Below, piece after piece: positions 30,018 through 38,259 of a stretch of 38,390 bases of DNA. The translations under genes were made by a program, and so were the position numbers. The stretch is from Lachnospiraceae bacterium (GTDB lineage: Bacteria > Bacillota > Clostridia > Lachnospirales > Lachnospiraceae). Position 1 is the first letter of the stretch; every line of letters starts with the position of its first letter. Where the stretch lies: contig JAFTFE010000003.1 of NCBI GenBank assembly GCA_017449765.1, forward strand, positions 1 to 38,390, in the 5' to 3' direction. The notes under the pieces were generated by a model. It was not told the origin of the DNA. It ran no database searches and worked only from the letters and a program-made list of their open reading frames with translations.

Positions 30018-30476
30018 CTAACTGTCCGTAAAAATCTTTTTTATTACAAATAAAGCAGCAATTAAAAATACAATATAGGGAAATAAAGGCTTATCGTTAT
30101 ATTCCCCATTGAAAAGTAATTCTTTAACGGTATCCCCATGACGCTTTTCATCATTCATAACACCTTCTACATCAGGATATTCTCTCATCATTTTCTTATA
30201 TCTTGGGATCGCAGCATATTCAAATCCCGCTATTATGGGATATAGCAGCCTCTTCCCAAAGATACTGTATAATAACGATACAGCATTAGCCTGAAACTTT
30301 TTGGGGTTGAGCATTATTTTTGTATACTGCCTGAATACAGCTGCATGTCTTCCCTCATCGGCGGCAAGTCTTCTAAAAGTGTCTGCATCCGACTCATTAT
30401 TAACAGTTTCCGCAAGCTTTAGATATGTCTCAACACCATCAAGTTCACCCTGCTGGGACTTGATCAGATTTTTCAT
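30018..30476 (-). CDS. Ferritin-like di-iron protein with C-terminal membrane anchor (rubrerythrin-like)
   Basis: 152 residues. The N-terminal Glu in GELDGVETYLKLAE and the pairs LAADEGRHAAVF and VMNDEKRHGDTV give two E-x-x-H-type ligand sets, the di-iron site of the ferritin-like superfamily. The rubredoxin domain of a full rubrerythrin is absent. A single C-terminal helix (PYIVFLIAALFVIKKIF) should anchor it in the membrane. It probably handles peroxide or oxygen, in keeping with the neighbouring redox genes. The glutaredoxin-like gene ends 3 bp upstream. Confidence 0.88.
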   Translation of the reverse strand: MKNLIKSQQGELDGVETYLKLAETVNNESDADTFRRLAADEGRHAAVFRQYTKIMLNPKKFQANAVSLLYSIFGKRLLYPIIAGFEYAAIPRYKKMMREYPDVEGVMNDEKRHGDTVKELLFNGEYNDKPLFPYIVFLIAALFVIKKIFTDS

Positions 30477-30479
30477 TTA

Positions 30480-30794
30480 TTAACATCCTTTCCCATCAAT
30501 ACTGCATGCCTGTCCGAAAGCCTCGCTTTTCACTTCTAAGCCCTTATCTTCCAGATACTTTTCCCAATCGCAGAACTCTTCACCATCTTCTCCCATTACA
30601 AATGGAATCCCTATCTTTCCCTTTTCTTTGTAAGCTTCAAATATTTCCTTATTATCTCTGAGTCTTAGAAACTCTTTAAGACCTCCAAGAGATTCAGTGA
30701 TATCAATAAATGTATATTCAATACCATACTCGTCAAAATTTGCCTTGCATTTTCTACAGTCAGGACACATCTGACTCCCATAAACCTTATGCAT
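30480..30794 (-). CDS. Glutaredoxin-like thiol-disulfide protein
   Basis: 104 residues, thioredoxin fold: the active site is CPDC in VYGSQMCPDCRKCKAN, followed by IEYTFIDITESLGGLKEFLR and the cis-Pro in GIPFVMGEDGEEF. A Cys-rich tail, ACSIDGKGC, is unusual for a glutaredoxin and could bind metal or serve as a second redox site. ATG 30794 has GGAGGT upstream and is preferred to the Met at 30812. It is transcribed with the ferritin-like gene 3 bp downstream, and may reduce it. Confidence 0.88.
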   Translation of the reverse strand: MHKVYGSQMCPDCRKCKANFDEYGIEYTFIDITESLGGLKEFLRLRDNKEIFEAYKEKGKIGIPFVMGEDGEEFCDWEKYLEDKGLEVKSEAFGQACSIDGKGC

Positions 30795-30891
30795 TTTAGT
30801 ACCTCCCATCATTTTAATTGTTCTCGATTAGATTTTGCACAAGTTATTTGTATTGAATATACCATCTTTCTATCTATAATGCAATAATTTT

Positions 30892-30990
30892 TTAAAATGC
30901 TTCGACTTGCAGCAAACCATTTGTGATCGTTGGTGCTTCATACTCTTTATTTTCATTGAAATTTTCGTTATTATTATCTTTCATTGTCAT
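30892..30990 (-). CDS. Small peptide gene with a YxxP-type leader
   Basis: 32 residues: MTMKDNNNENFNENK followed by EYEAPTITNGLLQVEAF. AGGAAAGGA lies 5 bases upstream of ATG 30990. The EYEAPTI...LLQVEAF pattern recalls leader regions of RiPP precursors (lasso-peptide type YxxP), but no core follows and no maturation enzyme is encoded nearby. The Asn/Asp/Glu-rich half is low in complexity. A short hairpin, CCTGC...GCAGG, adjoins the start. Confidence 0.4.
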   Translation of the reverse strand: MTMKDNNNENFNENKEYEAPTITNGLLQVEAF

Positions 30991-31074
30991 TATTTCCTTT
31001 CCTGCCAATAAGCAAAGCAGGATAATCACAAAAGTCAACAATCTCATCAACTGATTTTCTTTTTTAACATCATT

Positions 31075-31554
31075 TCAGTCATTTTCATCCTCCCATCCTT
31101 TACATACATCACACCATCCAACCGCTCCTGATGCTTTTTCAAGTTCGTAAGGAGTAAGCTTTACGGAAGTGTATTCGTCACCTCCGGCGGGGTGGACATA
31201 CTCAAACCGTTTCATTGATATATCAAGCCATATGGGAATATTATCCGGAATTCCAAAGGGGCATACTCCACCGGGCTGAAAACCTGTTATTTCCTCAACC
31301 TGGTCTCTTGGTATCATACTTGGCTTTGTATGAAACAGTTTTTTGAATTTTGAACTGTTCACTCTGCCATCCCCTGCCATAACAACAATGACAGGCTTTT
31401 CACCCACTATAAATGACAGTGTTTTTGCAATCTCTGCCTCGCTGCATCCTATACGCATTGCTGCATGTGTGACAGTATCTATTGTTTCAGCGTGCCTTGT
31501 CACACGATCAGAAAACCCTTTGTCTGTAAGGTGCTTTAATACTTTTTCATTCAT
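31075..31554 (-). CDS. YbaK/EbsC-family aminoacyl-tRNA deacylase
   Basis: 159 residues of the YbaK/ProX/INS editing-domain family. SEAEIAKTLSFIVGEKPVIV and VVMAGDGRVNSSKFKKLF give the conserved lysine-containing core (AKTL...), and EEITGFQPGGVCPFG is the signature GxxPGGVxPFG. These proteins hydrolyse mischarged tRNA, mainly Cys- or Ala-tRNAPro. A Cys pair near the end (WCDVCKGWED) is a local addition. Start supported by TGGAGG. Confidence 0.93.
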   Translation of the reverse strand: MNEKVLKHLTDKGFSDRVTRHAETIDTVTHAAMRIGCSEAEIAKTLSFIVGEKPVIVVMAGDGRVNSSKFKKLFHTKPSMIPRDQVEEITGFQPGGVCPFGIPDNIPIWLDISMKRFEYVHPAGGDEYTSVKLTPYELEKASGAVGWCDVCKGWEDEND

Positions 31555-31645
31555 TTGTAAACCTCCAGTTTTATTTCATATTACTCTCTTATGAGAGCAT
31601 ACATTTTCATATCTACAACCTGCCCACATTTCACTGCATTACTCC

Positions 31646-32032
31646 TCAATATTCCTTCGCATTGAAACCCAGCCTTTGAACCGCATCTATACGCTCAACC
31701 GCATAAATGGGGACTTTAGAGATTATTTCTACACAATCGAACAAGTCAAATGCAGAGGGAATAAAAAGACACAATATTTCTTGAATCACTTCCGATTTTT
31801 CGCAATCACTTTTTAAATCAAGTCGAAGAACTCCCATATCATTAAAGTCATCATCAGATGTTCTATGAAACATCTCTATGGTTCCTATTGCCTTTGAAAT
31901 GGTTTTATCAATAATAGTCCACCTGACAAACCATTTTGTCTCATAAGACTGCAGCCAAAAACTTATTGCATTTTCTATTTTTTCTTTAGTCGAATTATTC
32001 CTCCTTTTCCTTATTTCAAAACTCTTTTCTAT
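31646..32032 (-). pseudogene. GNAT acetyltransferase remnant
   Basis: The frame between TAG 32033 and TAA 31646 reads KEKIENAISFWLQSYETKWF, then VRWTIIDKTISKAIGTIEMF, DFNDMGVLRLDLKSDCEKSE and the C-terminal ERIDAVQRLGFNAKEY, matching the middle of Lachnospiraceae GNAT proteins of about 185 residues. The N-terminal 50 or so residues and the last 15-20 are missing and no start codon with a ribosome binding site exists; the ATG at 31873 begins in mid-domain. It is a decayed gene. Confidence 0.65.
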
Positions 32033-32042
32033 CTATACACCC

Positions 32043-32108
32043 CATAATAACATAATTATTATATTAATTACATAAACAATGTTATTATGCAAATTTTATG
32101 TTATTATA
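32043..32108. repeat. Three copies of an ATGTTATTAT motif
   Basis: CATAATAACAT at 32043-32053 is the exact reverse complement of ATGTTATTATG at 32079-32089, and ATGTTATTATA follows at 32098-32108. They fill the AT-rich gap between the acyltransferase stop and the GNAT remnant. Operator or weak terminator function is possible. Confidence 0.45.
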
Positions 32109-32109
32109 C

Positions 32110-33177
32110 TCATTTAGTTCCCATAAGAAAACACAAGACGGGAATCCTCAGACATATCTCTGAGCAGATAAATGTTACAGCATAAGCCAAAACAACCGGC
32201 ACAAAATAAAGCAAAACTATATTACCGACGAACATGCCGGATAACCAGTACTGGAACAGAACTATCCATAGAAAATGAAAACTAAAATAAGGAAATGATC
32301 TCCGGGACATATAAGTTGACACTTTCCCAACCGTATCAAGCTTATTCTTCCCAAGCCCGATAAGTGCAAGTATCATAAACCATTCTGCAAATGCCTTTGC
32401 TGCAACATTTATAACCCCATAATCCTTACCTGACCAGATAAACATATATACATCTGCCACACAGGCTGCAAGACCGACAGCTAATGTAATATATCTGTAT
32501 TTCTCAGCCTTTTCTATAGCCTTATCGTAGGACATAATGTAATATCCCACAAGAAATACATACAGATATTCCGCAAAGCTCTTCCCGCCTACTGCCAACA
32601 GATCATATAAAAACGGAAGCGGAATAACCATAAGCACGATCAGCCAAAAAGGTATATTCCCATCACTCTGACTTTTCTTAAAGACCTTTTTCGTTAATGC
32701 TATTATCATTACAGACACAAGTGATATCACAAAGAGAAAAAGGAGAAACCAGAACTGTCCGACACCAAAACCGCCGTCAAAGCCTGACAGATCAGTCCAC
32801 TTGCTAAAGAACACTTTATAATGAGCAAAGAAACTACCACCATAGCCAAAATTGGTTTTATCACCTATGTAGGCAAGAACCGGGCAGAACACGATCACTC
32901 CGAACGCAAAAGGAACCATCAGCCTCTTAATTCTTTCGACAATGTACTGTGAGTATGAGCGTTTCTCCAAGGCATACCTTGTACTCATGCCTGCCAGCAT
33001 GAACAAAAGAGGCATGAAAAACGGACTCATAAATACTATAAAACTGCTTATAACTTTATTGGGTGCAAAACATATATAATTCAATTCTCCCCATGTGTTA
33101 AACGCCTGCGCAGCATGATAAGGGATAAGCAGAAAAACATCCATACATCTTAAATTGTCAATAAAATGTTTCCTCAT
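32110..33177 (-). CDS. Acyltransferase-3 family membrane protein
   Basis: 355 residues with about ten membrane helices. The start HFIDNLRCMDVFLLIPYHAA carries the family His (normally R-x-x-D-x-x-R-x-x-x...H); FFMPLLFMLAGMSTRYALEK is the conserved helix-3 region. Members transfer acyl groups to sugars, lipids or peptidoglycan at the outer membrane surface. Start supported by AGGTGGG. It follows the DUF4143 ATPase gene by 16 bp. Confidence 0.9.
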   Translation of the reverse strand: MRKHFIDNLRCMDVFLLIPYHAAQAFNTWGELNYICFAPNKVISSFIVFMSPFFMPLLFMLAGMSTRYALEKRSYSQYIVERIKRLMVPFAFGVIVFCPVLAYIGDKTNFGYGGSFFAHYKVFFSKWTDLSGFDGGFGVGQFWFLLFLFVISLVSVMIIALTKKVFKKSQSDGNIPFWLIVLMVIPLPFLYDLLAVGGKSFAEYLYVFLVGYYIMSYDKAIEKAEKYRYITLAVGLAACVADVYMFIWSGKDYGVINVAAKAFAEWFMILALIGLGKNKLDTVGKVSTYMSRRSFPYFSFHFLWIVLFQYWLSGMFVGNIVLLYFVPVVLAYAVTFICSEICLRIPVLCFLMGTK

Positions 33178-33193
33178 AGTCCCACCTGTAATT

Positions 33194-34540
33194 TCAATTA
33201 ATTATCCTATCCGCCAGCAGCCTTTTCAGCATAAATGCCATAAAATACGGATAAGTATATATCAATCCATTATATCCGATATTAGCATTTGCAAACTTTA
33301 TACCATATTTAACATCCACATATTTGTCTTCTTTAATCATTTTGTTAAGTGATGGAGTAGAATCATTGGATGCCTTAACTTCAACAGGTATAAGTGTATC
33401 CGCATCTCTTACAAAAAAATCTATCTCTATTGTTCCCTTTTCATTCTTGTAAAAATATAATTGATATCCCTGCTTGACCAATATCTCAGCAATTACATTC
33501 TCGTATATTGCACCCTTATAAGTATTAAAATTTTTGTTATGTCGCAGATCCGTCTGTGCTTCATCATCTAATGAAGCAATCAAAAGTCCGGTGTCAGCAT
33601 AATACACCTTATAATCGTTTGGTTTATAATTACCCTTAAGTGGTAATTCCGGATCATCCATACAATAACAGACATTCACTATACCTGCATCAGATAGCCA
33701 TTCTATTATACCTATATAATCTCTGTTTCTTGCATTTTTTGAAATCTTGGAAATCTGATATTTTTTATTCTCCTTCGCAAGAAATGTAGGTATATTTCTG
33801 TAAAAATTAAGTACCTTTGCCTTATCCAAGCCTTCTGTATATTTTGTTATATCCTCTTCAAAATCCAGATGAAGCTGATTTTGCATATCCAGAATTCCCG
33901 AATAATTATTATTAGTAATAAATGTAGCAACAATCTCCGGCATACCACCAATTACCATATATTCACGAAAACATTCAAGTAAAGGTGAATACATAGCTTC
34001 AGGAATCGGTCTGCAATCTACCATATAAGAATACAGATCTTCTATATGCTTCTCATTGTATCCTTTTGCCCATAGAAATTCCTCAAAATCAAGAGAATAC
34101 ATCACATAATCCTGCTTATATCCTACACTGTTAGACTCAATCTCCTTATAATGAATACCCATAAGCGAGCCACTGCATATTACATCATAACGTCCATCTA
34201 TCTTAAAAGCTTTTAAGCTTGTTGCAGCGTTAGGACAGGCCTGTAGTTCATCAAAAAATATCAAGGTTTTATCTGCCTCAAATTTGATATTAGGATTTTT
34301 AAATGATATATTCCTTATTATAGTATCCACATCAAATCCATCATCAAAAATATCACAATATTCTTTTTGAAGTGCAAAATTAATCTCCACCACATTATCA
34401 TAAAAATCCGATGCAAAATGCCTTATTGATTCTGTCTTTCCAATCTGACGACATCCTTTTACAATCAAAGGTTTCCTATCAGAATTATTCTTCCAATCAT
34501 ATAAGAATTTATCTATCTTCCTTTTAAGAAATACTCCCAT
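33194..34540 (-). CDS. AAA ATPase with DUF4143 domain
   Basis: 448 residues. Walker A is VKGCRQIGKTESI (N-terminal), Walker B is TLIFFDELQACPNA, and SGSLMGIHYKE is the sensor region. The C-terminal half is the DUF4143 fold, with DYKVYYADTGLLIASL, KGAIYENVIAEILVKQGY and a PD-(D/E)xK-like segment IEIDFFVRDADTLIPVEVKA. The family (annotated as ATP-binding protein or DUF4143) is common in Clostridia; the role is unclear and has been suggested to involve mobile elements. ATG 34540 has AAAGGG 8 bases upstream. Confidence 0.92.
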   Translation of the reverse strand: MGVFLKRKIDKFLYDWKNNSDRKPLIVKGCRQIGKTESIRHFASDFYDNVVEINFALQKEYCDIFDDGFDVDTIIRNISFKNPNIKFEADKTLIFFDELQACPNAATSLKAFKIDGRYDVICSGSLMGIHYKEIESNSVGYKQDYVMYSLDFEEFLWAKGYNEKHIEDLYSYMVDCRPIPEAMYSPLLECFREYMVIGGMPEIVATFITNNNYSGILDMQNQLHLDFEEDITKYTEGLDKAKVLNFYRNIPTFLAKENKKYQISKISKNARNRDYIGIIEWLSDAGIVNVCYCMDDPELPLKGNYKPNDYKVYYADTGLLIASLDDEAQTDLRHNKNFNTYKGAIYENVIAEILVKQGYQLYFYKNEKGTIEIDFFVRDADTLIPVEVKASNDSTPSLNKMIKEDKYVDVKYGIKFANANIGYNGLIYTYPYFMAFMLKRLLADRIIN

Positions 34541-34679
34541 AAAACACAACCCTTTCAAATCATACTATTATCATTCACAAATTTCATCATATTATACAGG
34601 TATTATTTCACATTTTTCCTTAATTATCAATATAATATTTCACATTTCCCCTTAATCACCGATATATTATGTTAACCCA

Positions 34680-34718
34680 CAAAAGTGCGTTTCATGCAAG
34701 CATGACGCACCTTTGCTC
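34680..34718 (-). repeat. Hairpin element, copy 2
   Basis: On the minus strand GAGCAAAG, GTGCGT, CATGC-TT-GCATG, ACGCAC, TTTTG: a nested stem with the same GAGCAAAG start and CATGCTTGCATG centre as the element at 14080-14120, but a different outer stem whose two halves still pair. On the plus strand CTCC and six T follow, so it could also act as a plus-strand terminator. Confidence 0.65.
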
Positions 34719-34755
34719 CTTTTTTCACATTTTCATCATGTCTTGTATCACTGGC

Positions 34756-34792
34756 AAAAAAGGATTATCACACTAACTGTATGTGATAATCC
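34756..34792 (-). terminator. Terminator of traX
   Basis: Perfect 11-bp stem (GGATTATCACA at 34762-34772 with TGTGATAATCC at 34782-34792) followed by six T on the minus strand, 16 bp past the traX stop. Confidence 0.88.
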
Positions 34793-34807
34793 ATGCTCTG
34801 ACAATTA

Positions 34808-35530
34808 TTAAAACTTTATTACCCAAAACATTAACAGGTGCAGTGGATAAATGATATAGAAAAACCACTTATCGACAGCCGACTTACTTCCGGATTCCCC
34901 ATTATAGCAAAGCAAAAACGGGATAACCAGAAACATTCCTGCCTGCCACAGTTCTCCGTACCAATGGTGTCCGTTGCTATAAAGGAAATAAGCAGCACTG
35001 ACTATCAGTATAGCACATACTATAACATAAGCTTTGATCTGTGCTTTCTTATCATCATGATTTTTATAGAACAGCCATGCCATAAACGGTCCGATCACTC
35101 CCCAGTCACAGCAAAATGTAGCCATTATCAATATAAAAGCAACTAAGCCTTTCAGAAAACGATTCTCAATATTCCCATAGGCTGCAAGCATCAGGAAAGC
35201 AACAAATAGGGTAATGATAACATTGAAATCCATTACAAGCAGTTTATTATAATGTGACAGCGCATACGGTATCTGTGATATAAGACCAAATACCAGCAGA
35301 CGAACCCCATATTTCATTCGTGACGAAGTATAAATGAAGCCTTCCACCAGAAAATACAACATCAGCGGACCCGTAAGCCTTCCTATAACTCTCATTGCAG
35401 AATACAAAACGATTCCCGGCAAAGAACCATTTTCTCCAGGTGACAGGAAGAACATGGCCATATGGTCGATTATCATCGCAATTATAGCAATGTACTTGAT
35501 CTGATTCCTATTCAAACTGAATTTACTCAT
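34808..35530 (-). CDS. TraX-family membrane protein
   Basis: 240 residues with about seven helices. The start QIKYIAIIAMIIDHMAMFFL has the conserved I-D-H of TraX; RVIGRLTGPLMLYFLVEGFI (R-x-x-G-R-x-x-x-P) and RLLVFGLISQIPYA are further family signatures, and the C-terminal YIIYPLHLLMFWVI is normal. TraX acetylates F-pilin in the F plasmid; chromosomal Firmicute relatives probably acylate other surface molecules. It is transcribed alone, with a strong terminator. Confidence 0.92.
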   Translation of the reverse strand: MSKFSLNRNQIKYIAIIAMIIDHMAMFFLSPGENGSLPGIVLYSAMRVIGRLTGPLMLYFLVEGFIYTSSRMKYGVRLLVFGLISQIPYALSHYNKLLVMDFNVIITLFVAFLMLAAYGNIENRFLKGLVAFILIMATFCCDWGVIGPFMAWLFYKNHDDKKAQIKAYVIVCAILIVSAAYFLYSNGHHWYGELWQAGMFLVIPFLLCYNGESGSKSAVDKWFFYIIYPLHLLMFWVIKF

Positions 35531-35576
35531 TCCCCAGCCCTCTCAATTTATATATTGACATAAATGCGCCTAATTA

Positions 35577-35621
35577 TAAAAGTGGGGTTGCTGCCCTTTA
35601 AAAAGTAATTTGCACCCCACT
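35577..35621 (-). terminator. Terminator of the VanY-like gene
   Basis: AGTGGGGT (35581-35588) pairs with ACCCCACT (35614-35621); TTTTATAA follows on the minus strand, about 55 bp past the stop. Confidence 0.7.
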
Positions 35622-35675
35622 AGATTCTATCAAATATAAAATATTTCACAAGGGAAATATATCCTGCTCTCCAGC

Positions 35676-36620
35676 TCATTTTGCCGTGTATTCCTCTAAC
35701 GTCAGTCCACCTTCATATATATGCCTTGCAGCCTCTTCCCCAACATACCTGTAGTGCCATGGTTCATAATCAATTCCGGTTACGGCTTCCTTGCCCTCCG
35801 GATAACGAAGTATAAAGCCATACCGATACGCATTGTCATATAACCATTGATACACCTCTTCATGTGTAGTGGAAGAATCCAAAGCCGCATTGATGTCAAG
35901 CGCTATTCCAAGCTCATGCTCTGATGTTCCGGGAACTGCAACCCAATCCTTTGCCAGCCTTTTTGCCTCCTTCTTAGAATAGCCTTCGGCTCTAAATGCA
36001 TCAATCTTATCCTGCATCATTTTCTCCTGCTGTTCATGAGTACGATAACCCTCTCCCACAACCGGATATATCCCCTGGGCTCTCATATCGTCAAACATAC
36101 GCTGAAGATCAGGGTATATCCGAGAATCCACCTTCACACCGTTTGAAAGGGTTGTAAGTTCTATATCATAATTATCAGGAATGGGATTATTCTTATTAAC
36201 CACGATCAGTTTCCAATCACCAGTATATTCGGTTTTATCATAACTTGAATCAACACCTGCTTCATCGCTTAACAATTCGTAGCCGTCTGAACTCCTTCCG
36301 TCTCTATTTGCCATGTTACCCACAATATAACTGATCATATGGATACCGACGTAAATAATAAGGAAAAACATCAATACAATTGAAAGTCTGATCATTCTCA
36401 GTTTAAATCGCCTTACCCGCCTATTATGTTCATTCTGCCTTGATACTGCATGTTTCTTTGTACTATGCTTTATATCTGTCTTTCTCTTTGTATTTTTACC
36501 TTGTGTCATCCCTCCAACATTTTGACTATGGTTAAATTCTCGAATCCTCTCCATATTCGCCCTTGAAACATCCTGATTATTCCAATAATCGTCAAATGTT
36601 TTAATTTCTACAGCTTGCAT
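35676..36620 (-). CDS. VanY-like D-Ala-D-Ala carboxypeptidase (peptidase M15)
   Basis: 314 residues from ATG 36620, which has GGAGGTGG 8 bases upstream; starts at 36635 or 36665 are weaker. A basic cytosolic N-terminus and one membrane helix (about residues 75-97) place the enzyme outside. The zinc site is SEHELGIALDIN (S-x-H-x-x-G-x-A-x-D) with EPWHYRYV as the third ligand, and GEGYRTHEQQEKMM is conserved. It would remove the last D-Ala from peptidoglycan precursors. A VanS-like kinase gene is 300 bp upstream; no vanHAX genes are present here. Confidence 0.93.
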   Translation of the reverse strand: MQAVEIKTFDDYWNNQDVSRANMERIREFNHSQNVGGMTQGKNTKRKTDIKHSTKKHAVSRQNEHNRRVRRFKLRMIRLSIVLMFFLIIYVGIHMISYIVGNMANRDGRSSDGYELLSDEAGVDSSYDKTEYTGDWKLIVVNKNNPIPDNYDIELTTLSNGVKVDSRIYPDLQRMFDDMRAQGIYPVVGEGYRTHEQQEKMMQDKIDAFRAEGYSKKEAKRLAKDWVAVPGTSEHELGIALDINAALDSSTTHEEVYQWLYDNAYRYGFILRYPEGKEAVTGIDYEPWHYRYVGEEAARHIYEGGLTLEEYTAK

Positions 36621-36796
36621 ATCTGCCACCTCCATAATTATTTCCACACTGCGTTCATAGTACATTTTCCGATACTAAGCCCATCCGGATTCCACTTAAC
36701 GATGAACACTTTTGTCCTCATATGTAACCTTTCAACTACCATGTATTCAGGGTTTCCCACCCATTAGAAACGTGCGCCGCAGGGTATACAACGAAA

Positions 36797-36827
36797 ATGT
36801 ACCGAATGCTTATTGCACCCGGTACAT
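36797..36827 (-). terminator. Possible terminator of the sensor kinase gene
   Basis: ATGTACCG (36797-36804) pairs with CGGTACAT (36820-36827); only TTTTC follows on the minus strand, so it is weak. The rest of 36621-36917 shows no gene. Confidence 0.45.
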
Positions 36828-36917
36828 ACAAGATATCAGATATACAATTATAGATTTTACGTTATTTCTATATAAATCCTTATATATTTCTATTGAAAAC
36901 CTTACAAATTCCTTACA

Positions 36918-38135
36918 TCACCTAATTATACATCGAACTCCTCTATCAGATCCATCATTTATACCTGCCGGTATCTTCACCGTAAATCTGATTTTCTCAT
37001 TCTCACTCTCGGCTGATATGCAACCTCCATGTGCTTCCACCAGCTGTCTGGCAATGGCAAGTCCCAGTCCGGAGCCCCCTGTAGCACTGCTTCTTGATGA
37101 ATCCACACGATAGAACTGTTCAAATATCCTGTCAAGCTTCTCACCGGGAATAGTTTTTCCCTTATTGATCACCTGCAGCATTATATTATCCTTGGATTCA
37201 TCCTGCTGCGTCTCAATATTTCTTGAAAGCCTGACCTTAATCTCCGTATCCGGATAACTGTAATGCACTGCATTGCGGATGAGATTATCAATCACTCTCT
37301 CCATTTTATCTGAGTCAATATATGCCTCAATGTCCGGTTCAATATCCGATTCAAAAAGTAAATGTTTCTCTGAAAGCATTGGACCAAACTCAAACAATAT
37401 CTGCTCAAGCATTATGGATAGATTCACTTTTCCTTTCTCAAGTTCAAAATGATGAATATTATATCTTGTAATCTCAAAAAGCTCATTGATAAGCTCCTCC
37501 AATCTTTCCGACTTATTCACTGCAATTTCTGTATATCGGCTTCGCATTTCATCAGAAATTTCCGGCTCATCCTTCAGCAATGTAAGATACCCTATCACAC
37601 TGGTAAGAGGTGTTTTCAGATCATGAGCAAGATAGGTTACAAGGTCATCCTTTCTTGTAGTCTCTGCGAGTATTTCCTGCTCCTTCTTCTGCTCCTCATA
37701 CTTAACCTCTGAAAACTTAGCAAATACTTCTGCATACTCCGAAGGAATGTCAGCCGGAAATGGCTCATCATCAATTATAAACCTATCAATATAGCCGGAA
37801 ATCTTAGCATTGTCCTGACGTCTTGTCTTTCTTATCTTCCAATCTATAATGATTAGAAAGATAATACAAATGATAGGAACTGCTATCATCATGATCTCCA
37901 TAAAATAATATTTGAACTCCGGCCAGTCAATCATTCTCACAAACATTTCCTGTCCATCAGGCGTGGTGGTGTTATATTCGATCATCATGTTTTTATCTAT
38001 CCAATCTGCCACCCCGCCCATTGCCACATCATCAGCCCATTTGTATAGGGCAGAAAGCAGTATCATCAATACTGCCGGAATGACAATATATTTTGCCACT
38101 TTCCATATACGTTTCCACACACTATTCTTTTCCAT
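36918..38135 (-). CDS. VanS-like sensor histidine kinase
   Basis: 405 residues. Two membrane helices (about 15-30 and 80-98) enclose a sensor loop of about 50 residues. The H-box is TYLAHDLKTPLTSVIGYLTL, the N-box ERVIDNLIRNAVHYS, then RIFEQFYRVDSSRSSATGGS and GLGLAIARQLVEAHGG. The H-box wording matches VanS-type kinases. The partner response regulator is not in the 255 bp upstream that can be seen; it may lie beyond the window. The VanY-like gene downstream is a plausible target. AGGAA precedes the start. Confidence 0.93.
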   Translation of the reverse strand: MEKNSVWKRIWKVAKYIVIPAVLMILLSALYKWADDVAMGGVADWIDKNMMIEYNTTTPDGQEMFVRMIDWPEFKYYFMEIMMIAVPIICIIFLIIIDWKIRKTRRQDNAKISGYIDRFIIDDEPFPADIPSEYAEVFAKFSEVKYEEQKKEQEILAETTRKDDLVTYLAHDLKTPLTSVIGYLTLLKDEPEISDEMRSRYTEIAVNKSERLEELINELFEITRYNIHHFELEKGKVNLSIMLEQILFEFGPMLSEKHLLFESDIEPDIEAYIDSDKMERVIDNLIRNAVHYSYPDTEIKVRLSRNIETQQDESKDNIMLQVINKGKTIPGEKLDRIFEQFYRVDSSRSSATGGSGLGLAIARQLVEAHGGCISAESENEKIRFTVKIPAGINDGSDRGVRCIIR

Positions 38136-38259
38136 ATTATTCCTCGCATTTCTATCTATCTCACAACATTACTGTTTAGTGAATTTTTGTTTTTTATCAC
38201 GTACACAGGTAAACTGACAGCATGGTGCGTTTTGTATGACTTTCTGTACGGTGATAAGA

